NCBI GenBank assembly: GCA_000710935.1
Contig: BAYV01000017.1
Location: forward strand, 1-36,690
Direction of reading: 5' to 3'
Length of the DNA stretch: 36,690 bases
Origin: Iodidimonas nitroreducens
GTDB lineage: Bacteria; Pseudomonadota; Alphaproteobacteria; Sphingomonadales; Rhodothalassiaceae
Below the pieces are notes generated by a model. That model was not told the origin of the DNA. It did no database searches and saw only the letters and a program-made list of their open reading frames with translations. Of the stretch, positions 8,111 to 17,800 are shown one piece after another (within the stretch, counting starts at the first letter, position 1; each line of letters starts with the position of its first letter). The position numbers were made by a program, and so were the translations under genes.

Positions 8111-9847
8111 AGCAGGCACGCCCGCCGCCACTTTTTCCAAAGCCCGGGATAGCGCCCCCATCATCGCGGCGGGATCGCTCACCTCCTCACCATAGCCGCC
8201 ACAGGCTTTGGCGATCTCGTGAAAAGCCGGGGATGGGTCCAGCGCGGTCATCGGCATCAGATTGGCGCGCATGGCATGGCCATCGGGATAGACCGAGGCC
8301 GTCGCCGTTTTCACCGCATTCCAGCGGCGATTATTGAACACGATGGTGAGGGTGGCAATCTTATGGGCGGCGGCCACCTGATGGCAGGCCACAGGATTGG
8401 CAAACATATGGCTGCCATCGCCCAAGGTGCAGATCACCATGCGATCGGGCTGCGCCAGCTTCAGCCCCAAAGATGCAGGCAATCCCCAACCCAAACCGCC
8501 CGCATTGCTGGGGCCATAAAAGCTGCCGGGGCGGGTAAAGCGCATCACCGGGCGGATACAGCCGATTTCATTGACGATAATCGCATCTTCGGGCTTTAGC
8601 CGATCAAGGCAATGGCTGACCCATGCGGGCGTCATCCGGGCGGGAATTTCGGGCTTTTGCGGATCGCTGCCCAAAAGCCGGGCCTTCAATTCATGGCGGG
8701 CCTTTTCATGGGCAAGGCTTCGTTTTTCGCGGCGGGCATCGATAGCCTTTTGCTGGCCTTGGGCTGCCTTTGCAAAGGCCTGAGAAAGCGCGGGCAGGCC
8801 AAAAGCGGGGCGGCATAAAAGGCACAGATCGGCGGAAAAGCCCCGGATCGGAATATCCTGCGCCAAAGGATCGCTGCCCATCTGAATGACCAGCGCCTTG
8901 TGCGGCCAATCATGGCGGGCGGGCAGCCAGGGGGCCGGGGTATCGAGGACCAGAATAACATCATGATCGGCAAAATCGGCGGTGAAATCAAAGCCCGCCT
9001 GCATGGGATGATCTGAGGGCAGATTGAGATAATTGGCGCGATATTCAATCACCGGGCAAGCGGCAAGGCTGGCAAAATCCGCCAAAGCCGCCACGGCATC
9101 GGGATCGCGCCCCGACCGGCTGGTGATGATCAGCGGATTTTTGGCGGCTGCCAATATCTGCGCCGCCTGCTCGATCTGGCTGTGATCGATGCCCGTGGCC
9201 CGCGCGGGGCTGATCCGGCTATGGGGTGAAATCGCCAGCGTCGGCGCGGGTTCCGCCAATGTTTCGCGCGGCATTCCTAAATAAATCGGCCCGCCCGGAT
9301 CGCTTGTGGCCAGCGCCATGGCCCGATCCACCATCGTGTCCATCGCCGTGCCGGGGCGCAATTCATAATCCCAAACCACCGCTTCGCGCAGCATCCCGGC
9401 CTGATCATACATTTCCTGACCCCAATGGATCGACACATCGCGGCTTGATGCCGAACCGCTTTCGGTGATCGGGGTGCGGCCAGCGCCAAAAAAGATCGGC
9501 ACATTTTCCCGCGCGGCATTGAGCAGGGCACACAGGCTATTGGCCAGCCCCACGCTGACATGGACCATCGCCGCCTGCATCCGCCCGCTGCCCAGATAAT
9601 AGCCATGGGCCATCGAGACCGCAGCATTTTCATGGGGCACCAGAATGGGCTGGGGCAAGGAAAGCCCCGATTGCGGTGCCCGGGCATAGGCTTCGATGAT
9701 CGCCGGGAAATCGGTGCCGGGATTGGCGAAAAGATAATCGATCCCCCGCGCCTTCATCACCGCCAGCAGGGCTTCCGCCGTGGTTTCGACCGGCAAATCC
9801 AGCTTATCCTGAACGCCCAAATTATCATGATTTTGATCACGCATCAT
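8084..9847 (-). CDS. Thiamine diphosphate-dependent enzyme of the acetolactate synthase/decarboxylase superfamily
   Basis: This protein of about 587 residues has all three domains. The N-terminal PYR domain carries the catalytic glutamate E73 (VPHENAAVSMAHG), the middle domain is degenerate, and the C-terminal PP domain has GDGSHMFANPVACHQ closing with NN (the GDG...NN metal/ThDP motif, about residues 473-500). It resembles the poorly characterised group labelled thiamine pyrophosphate-requiring protein rather than true IlvB. Benzoylformate- or other 2-oxoacid-decarboxylase activity, or a lyase acting on a CoA ester, are possible. The frame extends to a GTG at 9883; I place the start at one of two adjacent ATGs (9847/9844), with only a GGGGG box upstream. 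It converges on the CoA ligase with a 27-base overlap. Confidence 0.8.
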   Translation of the reverse strand: MMRDQNHDNLGVQDKLDLPVETTAEALLAVMKARGIDYLFANPGTDFPAIIEAYARAPQSGLSLPQPILVPHENAAVSMAHGYYLGSGRMQAAMVHVSVGLANSLCALLNAARENVPIFFGAGRTPITESGSASSRDVSIHWGQEMYDQAGMLREAVVWDYELRPGTAMDTMVDRAMALATSDPGGPIYLGMPRETLAEPAPTLAISPHSRISPARATGIDHSQIEQAAQILAAAKNPLIITSRSGRDPDAVAALADFASLAACPVIEYRANYLNLPSDHPMQAGFDFTADFADHDVILVLDTPAPWLPARHDWPHKALVIQMGSDPLAQDIPIRGFSADLCLLCRPAFGLPALSQAFAKAAQGQQKAIDARREKRSLAHEKARHELKARLLGSDPQKPEIPARMTPAWVSHCLDRLKPEDAIIVNEIGCIRPVMRFTRPGSFYGPSNAGGLGWGLPASLGLKLAQPDRMVICTLGDGSHMFANPVACHQVAAAHKIATLTIVFNNRRWNAVKTATASVYPDGHAMRANLMPMTALDPSPAFHEIAKACGGYGEEVSDPAAMMGALSRALEKVAAGVPALLNVITEH

Positions 9848-9992
9848 CAGCCCCCGCCATCGGCCATGCCCATAAATAAGCACATCCCATTAACAACAGA
9901 CTGTATGGTGACCTAACATATTTAGGACAGCAAGGATTTTATTGATCGATCTGTGAAATCCCGGTGTCAGAACTCTGGCTCAGCCCCAAAAA

Positions 9993-11552
9993 TTACCACC
10001 AGACCGCATAGAGCGCGGCCAAAATCAACAGCACCCCAATGGTCGCCACATTAAAGCTGCCGCTGGTTTTATAATCCACATCACCCAATTCGATCTGGGA
10101 TGCCGGGGTTTTATCGGGGAAAGCCAACGAAACAACGGCAGCGATCCCAAGGCACAGCAAAAACACCAGCCCCACCCGATCGATGAAGGGCAAGGCGGGC
10201 CAGAACAGCTTCAGCCCCAGCGATAAAGCCGCCGAACCGATGGCCCCGCTGAGCGCACCTGCGGCATTGGCCCTGGGCCAGAACATCCCCAGCAAGAAGA
10301 TCACCACAATACCGGGTGTGAAAAAGCCGGTAAATTCTTGAATATACTGGAAAGCCTGATCGAACTGTCCCAGCAAAGGGCGGGCGGTGATCATGGCTGT
10401 CAGAAGGGCCGTTACGGAGACGATCCGACCGATCATCACCAGTTTTTTCTGGCTCGCCGCCTTGTGCATGGGGGCATAGATATCAAGGGTGAAAATGGTG
10501 GCGATGGAATTGGTCATCGATCCCAAAGAGGAAATGATCGCCGCCACAAGGGCTGCAAAAACCAATCCCATGATCCCGGCGGGCAGCAGGCTCATCACCG
10601 CCGGATAGGCCTGATCGGGGGTTTTGAGATCGGGGGCCAAAATCAGCGCCGCCATACCCGGCAGCACCACGATCACCGGCATCAACAGCTTGAGATAGGC
10701 GGCAAAGGCAATGCCTTTTTGCGCTTCTCTCAGGCTTTTGGCGGCCAGGGCCCTTTGGATGACATATTGATTAAAGCCCCAATAAGACAAATTCATGATC
10801 CACATGCCGCCGATCAGCACCGAAATGCCCGGAAGATCTTTGTAATTGGGATTGTCGGGCGAGAGGATCATATCGAATTTTTCGGGGAAGCGTTCGAGCA
10901 GCAGGCCAAAACCGGCCAGAACGCCCCGGCCATCGGCGATGGTATCAAGGGCGATATAGGCGATCAAAAGGCCGCCGAACACCAGCAGAACCACCTGGAA
11001 AATATCGGTCAGCGCCACCGCTTTCAACCCACCATAAAGGGAATAGGCCCCGGCAAAAATCCCTAATCCCACAAGGCTTAGCACCGGATCGGCCCCGGTC
11101 ACCGTGTGGATTGCCAAACCGCCCAGCCAGATCACGGCCGTGAGATTGACAAACACATAAACCCCAAGCCAGAACACCGCCAGAACCACCCGCACCCGGT
11201 GATCAAAGCGCTTTTCCAGAAATTGCGGCATGGTCGAGATATTATTGCGCAGAAAAATCGGCAGAAAATATTTGCCCACGATGATCAGGGTGATCGCCGC
11301 CATCCATTCATAAGAGGCAATGGCCAGCCCCAGAACATAGCCCGAGCCCGACATGCCGATGATCTGTTCCGCCGAGATATTGGCGGCAATCAAAGACGCC
11401 CCGATGGCCCACCAGGGCAGGCTTTTTCCGGCCAGAAAATAATCGCCGCTATCTTTTTGATGGCCCGCTTTTTCGCGCGAAACATATTGCGCCAGAGAAA
11501 AAATAGCGATCGCATAAACCGCCAGAACACCATAATCCAATGAGCTCAGCAT
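9993..11552 (-). CDS. Sodium/sugar symporter (SSS family, vSGLT-like)
   Basis: This 519-residue inner-membrane protein has about 14 hydrophobic helices. It matches the Vibrio galactose symporter vSGLT closely, including SLIAANISAEQIIGMSGSGY and YWGFNQYVIQRALAAKS. The vSGLT sugar ligands I recall (Q69, E88, N260, Y263, K294, gate W264) appear here as Q63, E82, N254, Y257, K288 and W258, a constant offset of six. It should therefore carry a hexose-like sugar with sodium. AAAGGA stands eight bases before the ATG. It lies 61 bases after the DUF6445 gene on the same strand, probably as the last gene of the halogenase unit. This suggests that the TonB receptor upstream imports a sugar or glycoside. 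Confidence 0.92.
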   Translation of the reverse strand: MLSSLDYGVLAVYAIAIFSLAQYVSREKAGHQKDSGDYFLAGKSLPWWAIGASLIAANISAEQIIGMSGSGYVLGLAIASYEWMAAITLIIVGKYFLPIFLRNNISTMPQFLEKRFDHRVRVVLAVFWLGVYVFVNLTAVIWLGGLAIHTVTGADPVLSLVGLGIFAGAYSLYGGLKAVALTDIFQVVLLVFGGLLIAYIALDTIADGRGVLAGFGLLLERFPEKFDMILSPDNPNYKDLPGISVLIGGMWIMNLSYWGFNQYVIQRALAAKSLREAQKGIAFAAYLKLLMPVIVVLPGMAALILAPDLKTPDQAYPAVMSLLPAGIMGLVFAALVAAIISSLGSMTNSIATIFTLDIYAPMHKAASQKKLVMIGRIVSVTALLTAMITARPLLGQFDQAFQYIQEFTGFFTPGIVVIFLLGMFWPRANAAGALSGAIGSAALSLGLKLFWPALPFIDRVGLVFLLCLGIAAVVSLAFPDKTPASQIELGDVDYKTSGSFNVATIGVLLILAALYAVWW

Positions 11553-11613
11553 CCATGATATCCTTTATATGGCTGCATAAATATGATTTTTAAACGCTGT
11601 GTATAACAATCGT

Positions 11614-12351
11614 TCATGATGATGGGAACCTCAGAAAGGATGTGATCGTAAGCCGCCCCTCCAGGGGATCGGATGAAAAGCCAAAGGCCGCACCGATATC
11701 GCCCGCATGCAAAAGGCAGCCGGGATAAACCACCGCCCGATTATAGCGCGGTGCAATCTGTGCCGTGCGCGCGAAAAGGGCGCTATCAGACCCCATATAG
11801 CCCGGCTTTGGCAGGCCGATCCGGCTGGCATCGGCGGCCAGTGCCTTTTGATAGGCGCGGGCGCGATTGCTGGTGATGGCATCATGGCCGGTGCCTTTAT
11901 GGCGATAAAAAGAGGTGCCGCCAAAATCCTGTTTGAACAGATAATGCACCACCGCGATATGGCCGGGATCGCTGCTATCGAAATGCGGGATCGATTGAAT
12001 GGGCAGCAGGCTTTCCGGCGCTTGGGTGACCAGCGAAAACAGGCATTGCACCGCCAGGGGGGGTGTATCAGGCGAAAGGCCCAAGGGTTCAGCCAGATGG
12101 TGGCTGATGAACCCCGCCAGAAAATCGCCATAAGCAGCGGGAGCCGGGGCGCGCAGGCCGGGATAATAATTGCCCGGCTCGCGATCATAAGGCCCGGCCG
12201 TGGCCGCCTCGGTCCGCATCCGGTCAGGATCATCGAGCAGATCATCAATCACCAGAACCCGATAGCCATCAAGGCTTTCATGGGCGATGATCCCGCTGAT
12301 CGCCGCCCCCCGCTGCAGGCCTGAAGATGAAGGCATGGCCATCGCCGCCAT
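11614..12351 (-). CDS. DUF6445-type protein of the halogenase locus
   Basis: This 245-residue protein is of a kind often found next to tryptophan-halogenase-like genes and SapC. It has YRVLVIDDLLDDPD near the start, IPHFDSSDPGHIAVVHYL in the middle and RYNRAVVYPGCLLHAG near the end. The H-x-D pair (HFD) and the distal histidine in LLHAG look like the metal triad of a 2-oxoglutarate/Fe(II) oxygenase (prolyl hydroxylase fold). That is my inference; no activity is established to my knowledge. A longer frame begins at 12387, but the ATG at 12351 shares its A with the stop of the SapC gene (TGATG), which argues for coupling from this start. Confidence 0.75.
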   Translation of the reverse strand: MAAMAMPSSSGLQRGAAISGIIAHESLDGYRVLVIDDLLDDPDRMRTEAATAGPYDREPGNYYPGLRAPAPAAYGDFLAGFISHHLAEPLGLSPDTPPLAVQCLFSLVTQAPESLLPIQSIPHFDSSDPGHIAVVHYLFKQDFGGTSFYRHKGTGHDAITSNRARAYQKALAADASRIGLPKPGYMGSDSALFARTAQIAPRYNRAVVYPGCLLHAGDIGAAFGFSSDPLEGRLTITSFLRFPSS

Positions 12352-13127
12352 CAGGAAGCGCTTTGGGCGGGATCGGGCTGAAACCATTGGCCAGCCTGCG
12401 CCATCATCTTGTTTTTCCGCTGCACCAAAGCAAAAATATGGCCCAGCGAAACGATCATCGCATAAAGGGCGGGCAAATGGCCCTGCTGGCGCAGTTCATC
12501 AATCACCGCAATCGGGGCCGCTTCCAGCGCATCCTCGTCGATGGTGTAAACCCCCTGCACCTTCATCTGCTCGCCATCATCGAGGGTGATTTCAAGGGCC
12601 AGACGGGTCAGCAGCTTATAGTGCACCAGCTTTTCGATGAAGGCCCGGGTGGCCGCTTCACCGGCAACAAGCTGAGCCAGAATATCCTGCATGGATTGCA
12701 GATAGGGCGTGGGCGCGCCCGCCGCATCAAACAGCGCTTCGCCTTTTTCACTGCCAAGGCTGGGGCTTTCGGGATCGATGCACAAAACGAAATCATGGCC
12801 TGTATCGGATCGATCCTTGGCACTTTGCTGAGGGCGACCAGCAAAAAAAGGCTGGCGCTGCACATTCAAAGGCACATAAAGGGCATCCCATTCCCCCTGC
12901 CGCCAAAACAGATTTTCCCCCTCCTCAAATCCACACAGAGCGATGGCAGTAAAAAAGCCGCTATCTGCATTTTTGGTGAGCAATAAGGGAAATTGCGTTG
13001 CCGCCTTCAGAAATTCCGAGATCACCACCGGCATCATCCGCACGCTGGCGCTATGGGCTTCCACCTGATCGGGATCGACCCGCAGCTTGCGATGATGCGC
13101 GGGATGAAGCGCTATGAGTTCAGTCAT
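12351..13127 (-). CDS. SapC-family protein
   Basis: This 258-residue soluble protein shows the SapC-family pattern: an N-terminal HHRKLRVDP segment, MPVVISEFLKAATQFPLLLTKN (18th residue onward of that block abbreviated in family logos), GFEEGENLFW, then a C-terminal helical region ending in KNKMMAQAG. SapC was named from a Campylobacter S-layer locus, but in proteobacteria most copies sit beside TonB receptors and flavin halogenases, as here. No catalytic motif or signal peptide is visible, and its role is unknown. It lies 28 bases after the halogenase and is coupled by TGATG to the next gene, so the three probably act together. Confidence 0.85.
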   Translation of the reverse strand: MTELIALHPAHHRKLRVDPDQVEAHSASVRMMPVVISEFLKAATQFPLLLTKNADSGFFTAIALCGFEEGENLFWRQGEWDALYVPLNVQRQPFFAGRPQQSAKDRSDTGHDFVLCIDPESPSLGSEKGEALFDAAGAPTPYLQSMQDILAQLVAGEAATRAFIEKLVHYKLLTRLALEITLDDGEQMKVQGVYTIDEDALEAAPIAVIDELRQQGHLPALYAMIVSLGHIFALVQRKNKMMAQAGQWFQPDPAQSAS

Positions 13128-13155
13128 GATCGATCATTCCCCCTCATGATCCCGT

Positions 13156-14712
13156 TCAAATCGCCTGCAGGCCGGTGCGCCTGATCTTTTCGATCAAATC
13201 GCGATTTTTAGGTAAGGCGCGCAAAACCTGATCTTTTTGTTTGGCATTTTTTCCAAAAAGGGTCATGGCATCTTTTTCCCTGTGCAGGCGATGGGCCTGA
13301 TAGCTGAAATCTGTTTCAAACCCCATGCCATACAAAACATATTGATAGCTGGCCGCCGGGAAAACTTCATTATTACTTGTGAAATCGGCATTGCCGGGCG
13401 CTTGATAGCGCCAGATCTCTAATTGCTGGCGCAGGCTTTCCGGAATGGTGGCCGGATCGCGATTATCGATCCAGAAAGCACTGTCGGTGCGCTGGCTCAG
13501 CATATAATGCAGCTTCAAAAAATCGATGATCCGATCCCAGCGATAGGCTGTTGTTTCATTGAAGCGCTTGGCTGCCAGATCCATCACATCGCGGCAGGCG
13601 GGCATGTTTTTGGCGATCATATCCGCCGATAATTCGATCAAAACCAGCGCCGAGGCTTCCAAAGGCTCCAGAAAGCCCGCCGAAAGGCCGACCGCCACGC
13701 AATTATGGCGCCAAAAGGTTTCGCGATGGCCCGAACGGATGGGAATCTGGCGCACCGAAAGCCGATCAAAAGCAGGGCCCACATAGGCGCGCAAGGTTTC
13801 GGTGGCGGCCTCTTCGCTTTGATAGCGGCTGGAATACACATAGCCCACACCCCGGCGGCTGGGGAGCCCAATATCCCACACCCAGCCCGCCGATTGCGCG
13901 GTGGAAAGGGTATGCGGCACGATAGGATCATCATCTTGGGCATAGGGCACCTGCACCGCCAAAGCCCGATCAATGAACAGCACATCATCACAGGGCTTGA
14001 AGGGCACATCATAATGCCGGCCCAGCAAAAGCGATGAAAAGCCGGTGCAATCAATGAACAGATCGCCCTCGATCCGCCCCGATGCTGCGGTTTCCAGCCC
14101 CGCAATATCGCCAGTATCCGCCGCCACCACGCCCTTCACATCATCCAGAATATGGCGCACGCCCAGCTTTTGGGTGCAATGGCTTTGCAAAAATGCGCCA
14201 AATTTCCCCGCATCCAGATGATAGGCATAATTGGCAACCGCTTCATATTCCGGCGTGGTGATCAGCTTGGGCGCCAGATTGCGCTCGCACATCGCTTCCT
14301 GGAAACACACCGCATCGGAAAAGGATATTTTTTGTTTCGTACTCGAAACGATCTTTTTCCAATAAGGGGCAAGATCAAAGGATTGAAAGCTTTGGGGCAG
14401 CATCAGGGGATGATAATAAAAATCATCATCGCGCCCGGTGACCCAGCGCTGGAATTTTGCGCCCTGTTTGAAGGATGCATCGCATTCCTTGAAAAAATCG
14501 GTTTCGGAAATGCCCAATTTAATCAGGGTCGCCCGCATGGTGGGCCAGGTGCCTTCACCAACCCCGATGGTGGGCACGGTGGGGGATTCCACCAAAGTGA
14601 CCGAAAGGCCATCTTTTTCATAAGCGCGATGCTCGGCAGCAATGAGGCCAGCGGTCAGCCAGCCCGCCGAGCCACCACCCACAATCACAATGGATCTGAT
14701 TGCCTTGCTCAT
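13156..14712 (-). CDS. Flavin-dependent halogenase of the tryptophan-halogenase family
   Basis: This 518-residue FAD enzyme has the dinucleotide-binding motif VGGGSAGWLTAG (11-22), the family signature GVGEGTWPT (50-58), the catalytic-lysine region CDASFKQGAKF (K82 is the likely equivalent of PrnA K79) and an EPLEAS motif around the expected catalytic glutamate. The halogenase signature WxWxIP appears as WVWDIG, with glycine for proline. I recall this variant from TonB-receptor-linked members, whose native substrates are unknown. It presumably uses reduced flavin from an unlinked reductase to make HOCl or HOBr. ATG 14712 follows GGGGAG by 11 bases. It heads the unit halogenase-SapC-DUF6445-symporter. 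Whether it halogenates anything in vivo cannot be judged. Confidence 0.9.
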   Translation of the reverse strand: MSKAIRSIVIVGGGSAGWLTAGLIAAEHRAYEKDGLSVTLVESPTVPTIGVGEGTWPTMRATLIKLGISETDFFKECDASFKQGAKFQRWVTGRDDDFYYHPLMLPQSFQSFDLAPYWKKIVSSTKQKISFSDAVCFQEAMCERNLAPKLITTPEYEAVANYAYHLDAGKFGAFLQSHCTQKLGVRHILDDVKGVVAADTGDIAGLETAASGRIEGDLFIDCTGFSSLLLGRHYDVPFKPCDDVLFIDRALAVQVPYAQDDDPIVPHTLSTAQSAGWVWDIGLPSRRGVGYVYSSRYQSEEAATETLRAYVGPAFDRLSVRQIPIRSGHRETFWRHNCVAVGLSAGFLEPLEASALVLIELSADMIAKNMPACRDVMDLAAKRFNETTAYRWDRIIDFLKLHYMLSQRTDSAFWIDNRDPATIPESLRQQLEIWRYQAPGNADFTSNNEVFPAASYQYVLYGMGFETDFSYQAHRLHREKDAMTLFGKNAKQKDQVLRALPKNRDLIEKIRRTGLQAI

Positions 14713-14748
14713 CGGCTTTATATCTCCCCAAAAAAGACTTTAGCTGGC

Positions 14749-14775
14749 CAAAAAAGCTTTAGCGGCCATAAAGCT
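14749..14775 (-). terminator. Probable intrinsic terminator after the TonB receptor
   Basis: On the minus strand AGCTTTA, a 7-base loop and TAAAGCT form a perfect 7-bp stem followed directly by a run of T (the A-run at 14749-14754 on the plus strand). It lies about 110 bases downstream of the receptor stop and 37 bases upstream of the halogenase start. It would separate the two transcripts or attenuate read-through. The stem is AT-rich, so efficiency is uncertain. Confidence 0.55.
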
Positions 14776-14885
14776 CTGGCGGGTTTTCCCCCTTATCCAG
14801 TGCTTATCAGGCCGACACAGGCACCCGCCCTGATGGCCGATGCCTGTGCCCGAGCAGCCCAATGGCCGCCTGATGATCAAAGCGA

Positions 14886-17800
14886 TCAGAAATTCATCCG
14901 CACGCCCAAGGCATAGCGCGGGCCGCTTTCTTCTGCCAGCAGGAACTGATTATCAAAGCGCCCATGCTTGAACAGCTTTTCATTGGTGATGTTGGTGCCT
15001 TCAAAAAACACCCGCAGATAATCGGTCACCTGCACGCCGCCGCTGATATCGACCTGCGCAAAAGAGCGCACAAAAGTCACCCCATCGCCATTGATTTGGG
15101 TCAGCGACTGCAAGAAGCTGTCGCGCCAATTATAGGCTACGCGGAATTCAAATGGGCCCTTATCATAAAAGCCCACCACATTGGCGGAATCGCTCAGGCC
15201 GGTGAGAGCAAAGATCTGGCTGACATCGCTGGGGTCGAAATCCACCGATCCGGTGACGATGGTGCCATTGAGCAGCATCCCAAAACCGCTTTCGCCAAAG
15301 GAATATTGGACGGCGGCTTCAAGCCCCCTGATCACGGCATTTTCGCCATTGATCGGGCGGGTGACGCGAAACACCGCAAGGCCATCTTGCGGATCGGGAG
15401 CAAAAACATCAGCCCCCGTCGAAGGGTCGGTGAGCAGAGCGCCCGACGCGGTTTCAACGGTTTCATCCATCTGGGCATTGACGATGAAATTGCTCACATC
15501 CTTGCGGAACAGACCGAAGGAAATATAATTCGACTGCCCGAAATAATATTCCACCGAAAGATCGAGGTTATCCGATTTGAAGGGCTGAAGATCGGGATTG
15601 CCGCTGGTGGCGGTAAAATCGCCGCCCTGCCGGGTGGTGGTGACGTTAAACACCGGCGACATGGCATCCAAGTTTGGCCGGGTGAGGGTTTGCGATGCCG
15701 CAAAGCGGGTGATCAGATTATCCCTGACTTCATAGCGCACGGCCAGATTGGGCAGCAGCGCATCATAAGACGAGCTTTCCTGGATTGGGATCACCGCCGC
15801 GCGTTCCGCCAATAATTCCGTGCGATCCAGAATGCTCAGCCGGGTGATTGGCTCATCGGTGCCGCTCACCCCCACATCGGTGGCTTCGGCCCGCACCCCG
15901 GCCACCACATCGATCGGACGGCCCATGAATTCACCGACAAATTCCATTTCCAGATAACCGGAAAAGGTTTCTTCTGAAACGGCAAAGGAATTGCCCCGGC
16001 GCACGGCATCAAAGCTCACGCCGCTTTCATTTTCCAAAAAGGCGATCAGGGCTTCGGGATCATGGACCAGGATTTCGGTAAATAATCGCTCGCTGCCATC
16101 GATCCCACCAAGGAAGCCATCACCCAGATCGAAAACGGTTTGCGATCCGGCCGGGATTTCCGGCTCATCGGGGAAGCCGCAGAAGGTGCAATGGGGTCCG
16201 AAGGTATTATCCCAGCGGGTAAGTTTTTTCGTTTGTTTGGAATAATAAAGCCCCGCGCGCAATTTGGTAAGGCCCTGACTTGCCCCTTCATCCCATTCAA
16301 AATCGGATTTCAACTGCCGGACTTTATCATCCACTTCCCAGCCGCCCCGGATCTGCACATGCGGATCGCCATTGGCCGGATCAAGGAAATTGGAGACGCC
16401 ATCCGGGGTGACCCCGGGCAGATTGGCCACGCCATCCAATTCCTGCTGACCGCTGAAGATATTGGGATTGGCGGTATCAAATTCGCTCAGGAAAGGCAGA
16501 CGTTTATCATCGGATTGAAAGCGCACACGATTGGCAAAACCGATGATCGAATTCAACTCGGCCCCGCCATTATTCGCGGCCCGTTCGGCTTTCGAGAAAT
16601 TGCCATCGACCTTGACGCGAACAGAGTCCGTGACCTGCCAATCCGCTTCCACGCCGATCAGATAGGTATCGGTGAGACGATCAAAGGTTTTGGCATTGAA
16701 ATCAGTGGAAAGACCCACTTCCTGAAAGAGATCGATCACCGTTCCATTGGCATCAAGCTGCACATTTTCAGCATTGGGGGCGGTGAACCAATGCCCCAAA
16801 GAATTGGAATCCGATTTCACATCAAAGGATGAATAAAGGCCATCGACGGTGAATTGCAGATTGTCGGTAGGCGCATATTGCAAGACGAGGCTACCGCCGA
16901 TGCGCTCGCGATCCTCGAAGGTGACGCGGGTATCCAGATTGCGCGGCGAGAAGATATTGCCATCAAAACCGGCCCCGCCATTGATCTCGGCCTGCGGAAT
17001 GCCGACATTTTCAAGCCAGCCATCAGATGCCAGCGCATCCAGCCTTGTTTCGCGCTTTTGATAGGATGCCGCCAGCAAAATCCCCAGCTTGCCATCGGCA
17101 AAGGTATTGCTGATCAGGCCCGATGCCTGCGGCGAGACTTCATCGCTGTTTTCTTCGTAATTCGCCTTCACATTGCCAACGAATTTGAAGCCGTTCACAT
17201 CAAAGGGCCGCGCCGTTTTGATATTGACTGTGGAGCCGATCCCGCCCGATTGCAGGGTTGCGGTGGAGGATTTATGCACGGTGATGCCATTCACCAGTTC
17301 GGCGGCGATGGTATCGAAGGAAAAGGCGCGCGACAGATCTTCGGACGCGATCTGACGGCCATTCACCAGAACCGTATTGAATTCGGGGCCAAAGCCACGG
17401 ACGGTGATGAACTGCCCTTCACCGCCCGAGCGATCAATGGAAACACCGGTGATGCGCTGCAAGGATTCCGCCAGATTGGCATCGGGAAATTTGCCGAAAT
17501 CTTCGGCGGCGATGGAATCGACCACGCCCGATGCATTGCGTTTGGTATCGCGGGCGCTGCGCAGGCTGCCGCGAATACCGCTGACGACGATTTCTTCAAG
17601 AACAAACCCGTCATCTGCGGTTGAAACATCCTGCGCTTCGGCCACCGATGATGAAAATAATGCCGAAAGCGTGGCAACACTGCCCAATAGCTTCGCTCTG
17701 TTTTGGTGCCTCACCTGATCTTCCTTTTTTTCTATCGGTTGGCGCCCGCCGGTCACAAGGATGACATCATATGATGTGACCTGAGCGCTCAGGCCCGTGC

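Noticed and set aside
9912-9926. CCTAA-N5-TTAGG inverted repeat upstream of the ThDP gene
   Set aside because: Arms are only 5 bp in AT-rich DNA; could be an operator but chance cannot be excluded.
10338-11543. Long His/Gln/Arg-rich frames on the plus strand opposite the symporter
   Set aside because: They are antisense shadows of a clearly conserved vSGLT-like gene, and have no ribosome-binding site.
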